A DNA stretch of 11,849 nt, taken from NCBI GenBank assembly GCA_024680445.1, contig JAILCJ010000026.1:1-11849 (forward strand), read 5' to 3'. This document shows, one piece after another, positions 6,651 through 11,849 of this stretch (within the stretch, counting starts at the first letter, position 1; each line of letters starts with the position of its first letter). Source of the stretch: Campylobacter sp. GTDB lineage: Bacteria > Campylobacterota > Campylobacteria > Campylobacterales > Campylobacteraceae. A program made the translations under genes and the position numbers. Below the pieces are notes generated by a model. The model had not been told where the DNA came from, did no database searches, and was given only the letters and a program-made list of their open reading frames with translations.

Positions 6651-8461
6651 TCTTTTGCCTTTAAATTTTTTATCTTTTGTGCAACGCTTTTGTTTGTGAG
6701 TTTTGCTATCTCATCAAAACTTGCGGAGTAGATTTTATCAAAACTTCCATAAAAATTAACTAATTTTACTATACTGCCTTGAGAAATGCCGATTTGTTTG
6801 AGTTTTGAGCTTTGCAAATCGGCTTTTGTCCGTGTTTTTTGATGAAAAGTTATGACAAATCTATGTGCTTCATCTCTTAATTTTTGAAAAAATTGCAGTC
6901 TTTTGTCGTCCGTGCTTAGTTCAAATTTGGTATTTTTAGTGTAAATTTTATCTTTTGCACTATTTTTTGCTCTGTGGGCTTTTGTGTTGATTTTTTCTTT
7001 TGAGATAGCGATAACATCGACATTTGCACCGCTACTTTGCAAAATTTCTTTTGCCAAATTTAATAGCGCCTCCCCTCCGTCAATCACCCAAAGATCAGGC
7101 GGAGATAATTTATCAAAGCGAAGTGCCCTTGCCGTCAAGCTTTCACGCATTTGTTCGTAGTCGTTTTTGCTTTTTAGGTGCATGTGGCGGTAGTCTTGCT
7201 TGATAAATTCGCCGTCTTTTGCCCTTATCATCGCTCCAACTGGTGCTTGTCCAAATAAATGCGAGTTATCAAAGGCTTCTATCGTTCGTGGCAAGTGTTC
7301 TAGGGCAAAAAATTCCTTCAAATCAAGCAAAAAGGCTTCGTCGTGGGTTTTTAGGTATTTTTGTATGCTTATCTGGGCGTTTTTGGCGGCTATTTCGCAA
7401 ATTTTGCGTTTATCGCCTATTTTTGGTGAGCTTATGCTAAATTTTTCAACCTTATGGCGTTCGTTTAGTATCTTTTTTACCAAATTCATATCGCCAAATT
7501 CGTCAAGGGTATAAATTTTACAAGTCGAAAAGGGTTGATCTGGTAAAAAACTATCTAAAATGATATGTGAATAAGTTTCGTTTATATCGCTCAAATTTGC
7601 GTCTTTTGCGTGGCTTATATCGCTTTTTGCGGCAGTAATTTTGCCGTTATTTACGCTAAATCTAGTTGCACATATAAGTCCTTGTTCGCAAACTACGGCG
7701 TAAGCTTCAAAATTTTCAAGTCTTGCCATATCAACTTCGACCTTGACACCTAAATTTTTAAGCGTATTTATCTGATCTCTTGTAGCGGCTGCTTGTTCGA
7801 AATTTAAGGTGTTTGCATAGGTTTTCATCAAATTTTCAAGTTTTGGTATAAGACTTGTTGGATCTTGCAAGGCTAAAATGGCTTTTTTAACGATAAGGGC
7901 GTAATCTTGCTTTGAAATTTTACCCATGCAAGGAGCGTGGCAACGTTTGATTTGATGAAATAAACATGCTTTTTTGTCTTTTAGACAGGATTTTTTTTGC
8001 ACGAGATTAAAATTTAAATACATTGCGTCTAAAAGCTCTTTTGCTCCGCTAAAATATGGGCCAAAATAGCGGATATTTGCCCCTTTTACTATCTTTCTGG
8101 TGATTTCAAATCTCGGAAAATCGTCGTTTAAATTTATAAATATGTAAGGATAAGTTTTATCATCGCGAAGCAAAATATTGTATTTTGGTTTTAGTTGTTT
8201 GATAAAGGAATTTTCAAGGATAAGTGCGTCTGCTTCGCTGTTTGTGACGATGTATTCAAGGTGAGTAGCTTCGCTTATCATCTTAAAAATTCTAGGGCTA
8301 AGTTTTGGGCTGGGCGCTAGGCTTGGTGTGAAGGCAAAATAGCTTTTGACTCTGTTTTTTAACACCTTTGCCTTGCCTACATAAAGCAAGCGATTTTGGC
8401 TGTCAAAATACTGATAAACGCCCGGATTTGCGGGCAGAGTGCGAATTTCATCTAGTAACAA
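6647..8461 (-). CDS. uvrC: Excinuclease ABC subunit C
   Basis: UvrC makes both incisions around a lesion bound by UvrB in nucleotide excision repair. This 604-residue protein has every expected part: the GIY-YIG nuclease (GVY 14-16, YVG 27-29, Arg36, Glu83); a Cys cluster (Cys159, 166, 174, 178) matching the family's iron-sulfur ligands; the UVR helical pair that contacts UvrB at about 206-240; the RNase H-like C-terminal nuclease with Asp398 (EAFDNS), Asp461 (VIDGGE) and His533 (EAHRF); and a helix-hairpin-helix end (about 551-600). The start is TTG at 8461, overlapping the upstream gene by 14 bases. The frame is closed by a TAA four codons upstream, no ATG is available, and AAAGG at 8468-8472 is 6 bases away. 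Its stop overlaps the TTG of the PAS/Hpt gene. Confidence 0.97.
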   Translation of the reverse strand: MLLDEIRTLPANPGVYQYFDSQNRLLYVGKAKVLKNRVKSYFAFTPSLAPSPKLSPRIFKMISEATHLEYIVTNSEADALILENSFIKQLKPKYNILLRDDKTYPYIFINLNDDFPRFEITRKIVKGANIRYFGPYFSGAKELLDAMYLNFNLVQKKSCLKDKKACLFHQIKRCHAPCMGKISKQDYALIVKKAILALQDPTSLIPKLENLMKTYANTLNFEQAAATRDQINTLKNLGVKVEVDMARLENFEAYAVVCEQGLICATRFSVNNGKITAAKSDISHAKDANLSDINETYSHIILDSFLPDQPFSTCKIYTLDEFGDMNLVKKILNERHKVEKFSISSPKIGDKRKICEIAAKNAQISIQKYLKTHDEAFLLDLKEFFALEHLPRTIEAFDNSHLFGQAPVGAMIRAKDGEFIKQDYRHMHLKSKNDYEQMRESLTARALRFDKLSPPDLWVIDGGEALLNLAKEILQSSGANVDVIAISKEKINTKAHRAKNSAKDKIYTKNTKFELSTDDKRLQFFQKLRDEAHRFVITFHQKTRTKADLQSSKLKQIGISQGSIVKLVNFYGSFDKIYSASFDEIAKLTNKSVAQKIKNLKAKD

Positions 8462-8921
8462 AATTTGCCTTTAACAAAACTCTTAGCTCTTCAAATTTGA
8501 TTCTTAGTTTTTTGTCTTTGCAAGAATTTATAAAATCCCCTTTTGCACGAGTTCTTTTTATGATTTTCGCTGTTTTTTCTTCGGCTATTTTGTAAATTTG
8601 ATCTTTTCTGAGTAACTTAAAATCTATTTTTTGTATATTTTCAAAAATGCTTATTTGCATGTCTTTTTTTGCTTTTAAATTTAGAATTTTTAACAAGCAT
8701 TTTATTTCACTTATGCTACTATCGTTATTTAGTTCTGTTTTGCCAGCTGGGTGAGTGAGAGTAAAGCATAAACACTCATTTTTAACACTGCAAAATGCGA
8801 CATAGTGCCGAAGTTCAGGTCTTAAAGACTTTAACAACAATGAGCACTCACGCATAGAACGAAGTTTTTTATATGAAGGATCGTTATAAATATGTTTTAT
8901 CAAAGTTTTAGCGCTTTTCAT
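8448..8921 (-). CDS. Small conserved protein, DUF721/DciA-like
   Basis: This is a 157-residue basic soluble protein. Residues 1-95 follow the pattern of the DUF721/DciA KH-like domain: N-terminal helices (TLIKHIYNDPSYKKL), then strand, HPAGKTELN near 57-65 and a helix with CLLKILNL near 74-81. DciA proteins help load the replicative helicase DnaB in many bacteria, but whether this one does is inference. The C-terminal 60 residues are very Lys/Arg-rich and may bind nucleic acid. It heads the minus-strand run and overlaps uvrC by 14 bases. In C. jejuni a small hypothetical gene is, from memory, also upstream of uvrC. No ribosome site precedes the ATG at 8921, and a -10 element lies so close that the mRNA may be leaderless. 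Its first 30 bases overlap the divergent lipoprotein gene. Confidence 0.7.
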   Translation of the reverse strand: MKSAKTLIKHIYNDPSYKKLRSMRECSLLLKSLRPELRHYVAFCSVKNECLCFTLTHPAGKTELNNDSSISEIKCLLKILNLKAKKDMQISIFENIQKIDFKLLRKDQIYKIAEEKTAKIIKRTRAKGDFINSCKDKKLRIKFEELRVLLKANFVTR

Positions 8922-9041
8922 AAGGCGATTTTAGCATTTTTTGTTTTAATTTTTCTAACATCTTGCGGATATAAAGATGATGTTTCTTATGACGGTGAAG
9001 TGCAAAAAGAGCATAAAACCGACGCAATAAATAAAATTTAA
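8892..9041 (+). CDS. Small lipoprotein (49 residues)
   Basis: A short reading frame of 49 codons starts at ATG 8892. It encodes a hydrophobic signal (KAILAFFVLIFL, 11-22) ending in the lipobox LTSC with Cys25 as the predicted acylated residue. The mature 25-residue peptide is polar (CGYKDDVSYDGEVQKEHKTD and a few more). AAGGA at 8876-8880 lies 11 bases upstream, a little far but usable. It is divergent from, and overlaps by 30 bases, the DciA/DUF721-like gene, and ends 59 bases before nhaD. It resembles the general class of tiny LptM-like lipoproteins in form only; no function can be assigned. The clear signal-plus-lipobox architecture is the main reason to call it real. Confidence 0.62.
   Translation: MFYQSFSAFHKAILAFFVLIFLTSCGYKDDVSYDGEVQKEHKTDAINKI
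8928..8933 (-). promoter_or_regulatory. Candidate -10 element for the uvrC operon
   Basis: On the minus strand GCTAAAAT agrees with the Campylobacter sigma-70 -10 pattern gnTAnaAT, and the DNA upstream is T- and A-rich without a clear -35, as is normal there. Only six bases separate TAAAAT from the ATG at 8921, so transcription would begin at or next to the start codon. The site lies inside the divergent lipoprotein gene. Confidence 0.4.
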
Positions 9042-9064
9042 ATAAATTTTTTAAATTATTAGAG

Positions 9065-9070
9065 TAAAAT
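9065..9070 (+). promoter_or_regulatory. Candidate -10 element for nhaD
   Basis: TAAAAT lies in an AT-rich stretch between the lipoprotein stop (9041) and nhaD (9101), leaving a leader of about 24 bases with a strong ribosome site. No -35 is evident. The lipoprotein and nhaD could instead share an upstream promoter. Confidence 0.35.
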
Positions 9071-9088
9071 CATAAAATTTAAAAAATC

Positions 9089-9095
9089 AAAGGAG
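9089..9095 (+). promoter_or_regulatory. nhaD ribosome binding site
   Basis: AAAGGAG, 5 bases before ATG 9101, is the strongest Shine-Dalgarno sequence in the window and fixes the nhaD start. Confidence 0.85.
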
Positions 9096-9100
9096 TATCA

Positions 9101-10471
9101 ATGAAATTTATTTCTCTTTTCTTGCTTACGCTTGGCTATGCCTTTGGCAGTGGTACCGAAGCGGTAGAGCATCCAGATCTTAGTACCACATGGATGGGTA
9201 TAACTTGTTTGGTTATCTTTGTTGTTGGCTACTTTTTTATAGCCGCCGAGGAGATTTATCATATAAATAAAGCTAAACCGGCTATGTTTATAGGCACATT
9301 TATGTTTATGTTTATCGGTGTTTATATGGTTGTCAATGGTATGGATGTGCACTCACTAAATAATGAAGTAAATCACCTTATTTTAGAGATAGCTCAAATC
9401 GTATTTTTCTTAACCGTTGCGATGACTTATATAGAAGCGCTCATAGACAGAGATGTTTTTAACACCTTAAAATACAATCTCGTTTCAAACGGTTATTCGT
9501 ATAAAAAGCTTTTTTGGCTAACTGGTTTGATAGCATTTTTTCTTAGTCCAGTTGCCGATAACCTAACGACAGCACTTATACTTTCGACCGTTTTGCTAAC
9601 CATAGATAAAGACAATAAGCCATTTTTGGTTGCTGGTGCGATAAATATAGTAGTTTCTGCAAATGCAGGCGGAGCATGGAGCCCTTTTGGCGATATCACG
9701 ACTTTAATGGTTTGGGCAGCAGGCAAAGCACCTTTTGTTGATTTTCTTGCCTTATTCCCAGCGTCTATTATAGGTTGGTTGGTTACGGCGTATTTGCTTT
9801 CTTTAAGCGTGCCAAATGGTTGTCCGCATTTTGACCCTAGCACAGAACCAAAATATACTATAAAACCGGGCGGTAAAGTCGTTATTTATCTTGGTATAAC
9901 TACTATCGTTTCAGCGGTTTTGGGACACCAACTTTTCCATTTGCCAGCCATGTTTGGTATGATGTTTGGTATGTCTTTGCTTGGCATTTTTACTTATTTT
10001 TTCAAGAAAACTTACAAAGACGAAACTCCTATAAATTTGTTTCATTATATGTCAAAAATAGAAAATGATACGCTTATGTTTTTCTTTGGTATCTTATCGG
10101 CTGTTGGTGCTTTGCACTATCTTGGCTTTTTGGACTATCTCATCAAACTTTACGATGTTTTCGGACACAGTGCAGTAAATATCGCTGTTGGCTTTGTTTC
10201 AGCCATAGTCGATAATGTCCCGGTCATGTCTGCCGTGCTTAAATCAAATCCGAGCATGAATCTTGATCAATGGCTTTTGGTAACCCTTACGGCTGGTATC
10301 GGCGGTTCTATGATAAGCTTCGGTTCGGCTGCTGGTGTTGGTGTTATGGGAAAACTAAAAGGTATTTATACCTTTGGTGCTCATATGCGTTTAGCGTGGA
10401 CTGTTATAGTCGGTTATATCGTATCTATCGCTATTTGGTATGTTCAATTTGAAATTTTAGGATTGTTTTAA
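9101..10471 (+). CDS. nhaD: Na+/H+ antiporter NhaD
   Basis: This is a 456-residue inner-membrane Na+(Li+)/H+ antiporter of the ion-transporter superfamily, which expels sodium and helps set cytoplasmic pH. It has a hydrophobic N-terminus (3-16) and about a dozen further membrane segments. Family motifs are [11 protein letters not shown] (149-159), [15 protein letters not shown] (188-202), [10 protein letters not shown] (371-380) and the glycine/serine-rich [21 protein letters not shown] (401-421, quoted in part). The Asp residues in the paired DN motifs (Asp153, Asp371) and Asp198 are the likely ion-binding positions. The start is fixed by AAAGGAG. The stop shares one base with the guaA start (TAATG), so the genes are co-transcribed. 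I do not recall an nhaD at this position in C. jejuni. The family call is secure. Confidence 0.93.
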   Translation: MKFISLFLLTLGYAFGSGTEAVEHPDLSTTWMGITCLVIFVVGYFFIAAEEIYHINKAKPAMFIGTFMFMFIGVYMVVNGMDVHSLNNEVNHLILEIAQIVFFLTVAMTYIEALIDRDVFNTLKYNLVSNGYSYKKLFWLTGLIAFFLSPVADNLTTALILSTVLLTIDKDNKPFLVAGAINIVVSANAGGAWSPFGDITTLMVWAAGKAPFVDFLALFPASIIGWLVTAYLLSLSVPNGCPHFDPSTEPKYTIKPGGKVVIYLGITTIVSAVLGHQLFHLPAMFGMMFGMSLLGIFTYFFKKTYKDETPINLFHYMSKIENDTLMFFFGILSAVGALHYLGFLDYLIKLYDVFGHSAVNIAVGFVSAIVDNVPVMSAVLKSNPSMNLDQWLLVTLTAGIGGSMISFGSAAGVGVMGKLKGIYTFGAHMRLAWTVIVGYIVSIAIWYVQFEILGLF

Positions 10472-11849
10472 TGAGAAAAGCCGACATTATAGTTTTAGAC
10501 TTTGGTTCTCAATACACTCAGCTTATAGCTAGAAGACTGCGTGAAGAAGGTGTTTATGCAGAAATTTTACCTTTTAATGTAAAACTACAAAGCATAAAAG
10601 AAAAATCGCCAAAAGGCATTATTTTAAGTGGCGGTCCAGCCAGTGTTTATGCCTCTGACGCATATTTTTGCGACGAGGGCGTATTTGAGTTAGGTTTGCC
10701 TATACTTGGAATTTGTTATGGTATGCAACTTTTGGCACATGTAAATGGTGCTAATGTTGAAGCTGCAAGCAAAAAAGAATACGGCAAAGCCGAGCTGGTA
10801 TTAAAAAGCGAACACGATCTTTTTAAAGATACAGCTCCAAAGCAAATCGTCTGGATGAGTCATGGCGATGTTGTGCTTGAATTGCCAAAAGGTTTTAGCG
10901 AGATAGCAACTAGTCAGCACTCGCCTTATTGTGCTTTTGGAGATGATAAACGCAAATTTTATGCTATTCAGTTTCACCCAGAAGTCCAACATAGCGAATT
11001 TGGTTCGCAAATTTTGAAAAATTTTGCTAAATATATTTGCGGTTGTGAAAGCACTTGGAACATGGGAAGTTTCGCCAAAGAACAAATCGAAAAAATCAAA
11101 GCCAAAGTAGGGCAAGATAAAGTGCTTTGTGCCGTAAGCGGTGGCGTGGATAGCTCCGTGGTAGCCGCACTTTTAGCTCACGCCGTGCCACAAAATCTCA
11201 TAGTCGTTTTTGTAGATAATGGCTTGCTTCGCACAAACGAAAGAGTGATAGTCGAAAACACCTTTAAAACCAAGCTTGGTGTAGATCTCATAGTCATAGA
11301 CGCTAGCGAGCTGTTTTTGGGGCGTTTGCAAGGCGTAAGCGACCCAGAACAAAAACGAAAAATCATAGGCAAAACCTTCATCGAGGTTTTTGACGCAGAG
11401 GCTAAAAAACACGAAAATGTCAAATATTTAGCCCAAGGCACACTTTATACCGACATCATCGAAAGCTCGGTAGTAGGCTCATCAAAAACTATCAAAAGTC
11501 ACCACAATGTAGGCGGTTTGCCAAAAGATATGAAATTTGAACTAATCGAGCCTTTGCGTGAGATTTTTAAAGACGAAGTGCGAAAACTAGGGCTTGAACT
11601 AGGTCTTAGCCGTGAGTTAGTTTTCCGCCACCCTTTCCCGGGACCGGGTCTTGCTATACGTATAATGGGCGATGTTACCACAGAACGTTTGGAACTACTT
11701 CGCAAAGCCGATGTGATACTGCGTGATGAGCTAAAAAGTAGTGGCTGGTATGACAAAACTTGGCAAGCATTTTGCGTGCTTTTAAATGTAAATAGCGTGG
11801 GCGTAATGGGGGACAATCGCACCTATGAAAACGCCGTGTGTGTGCGTGT
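10471..11849 (+). CDS. guaA: GMP synthase (glutamine-hydrolysing), 3' end outside window
   Basis: GuaA converts XMP to GMP using ATP and glutamine, in the cytosol. The window holds 459 codons and the gene runs off the end; the family is usually about 511-525 residues. The glutamine amidotransferase half has the nucleophile Cys82 in GICYGMQLL with His169 and Glu171 in FHPEV. The ATP-pyrophosphatase half has the P-loop SGGVDSS (223-229), then the dimerisation domain with [11 protein letters not shown]. Start ATG 10471 overlaps the nhaD stop by one base (TAATG). AGGA at 10459-10462, 8 bases upstream inside nhaD, serves as ribosome site. No frameshift or missing key residue is visible in the part present. 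Confidence 0.97.
   Translation, partial: MRKADIIVLDFGSQYTQLIARRLREEGVYAEILPFNVKLQSIKEKSPKGIILSGGPASVYASDAYFCDEGVFELGLPILGICYGMQLLAHVNGANVEAASKKEYGKAELVLKSEHDLFKDTAPKQIVWMSHGDVVLELPKGFSEIATSQHSPYCAFGDDKRKFYAIQFHPEVQHSEFGSQILKNFAKYICGCESTWNMGSFAKEQIEKIKAKVGQDKVLCAVSGGVDSSVVAALLAHAVPQNLIVVFVDNGLLRTNERVIVENTFKTKLGVDLIVIDASELFLGRLQGVSDPEQKRKIIGKTFIEVFDAEAKKHENVKYLAQGTLYTDIIESSVVGSSKTIKSHHNVGGLPKDMKFELIEPLREIFKDEVRKLGLELGLSRELVFRHPFPGPGLAIRIMGDVTTERLELLRKADVILRDELKSSGWYDKTWQAFCVLLNVNSVGVMGDNRTYENAVCVR

Noticed and set aside
9098..9843. Minus-strand frames opposite nhaD
   Set aside because: These are shadows of the antiporter gene, with no protein-like features of their own.
11173..11822. Minus-strand frames opposite guaA
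   Set aside because: They lie antisense to clear GMP synthase sequence and show no domain or start signal.

Overview
The window looks like a chromosomal segment of a Campylobacter or close epsilonproteobacterial relative. The DNA is AT-rich, and UvrC, HemE, the pyridoxamine kinase and GuaA all read like Campylobacter proteins. From memory, C. jejuni also keeps hemE, a radical SAM gene, uvrC, a small hypothetical gene and guaA close together. Relative to that remembered order, this window carries an extra two-gene sensor module between uvrC and hemE, and an nhaD plus a tiny lipoprotein gene before guaA.

Layout. Everything from about 8921 down to 5 is read on the minus strand as one tightly packed run. 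Its order of transcription is: a DciA/DUF721-like small protein (8921-8448), uvrC (8461-6647), a PAS/Hpt-like protein (6650-5904), a 965-residue membrane hybrid-kinase-like protein (5907-3010), hemE (2980-1955), a radical SAM protein (1958-1053), a 232-base gap filled with a TCAAATTTGA repeat array (about 856-1040), and a pyridoxamine kinase (820-5). Most junctions overlap by 4 to 14 bases, and both uvrC and the PAS/Hpt gene start with TTG. On the plus strand are a 49-residue lipoprotein gene (8892-9041), nhaD (9101-10471) and guaA (10471 to beyond the window end). nhaD and guaA share one base (TAATG).

How it fits together. uvrC (nucleotide excision repair), hemE (haem synthesis), the kinase for vitamin B6 salvage, nhaD (Na+/H+ antiport) and guaA (GMP synthesis) are housekeeping genes. 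The unusual part is the sensor pair between uvrC and hemE. The large protein has two membrane segments enclosing a helical extracytoplasmic domain, then a kinase core that has lost the phospho-accepting His (Glu386), the N-box Asn (Gly504) and the ATP-binding glycines, then three receiver-like domains of which the middle one keeps the Asp and Lys best. Its partner has a PAS-like domain and an Hpt-like domain in which Tyr195 sits where the His should be. The pair therefore looks like a phosphorelay scaffold stripped of its histidine chemistry.

Two sequence-level oddities stand out. One is a (GA)9 microsatellite at the very 3' end of the large sensor gene, just before hemE; a slip there would move the stop codon relative to the hemE ribosome binding site. 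The other is the TCAAATTTGA palindrome array between the radical SAM and kinase genes, with mostly 21-base spacing and reading frames open on both strands.
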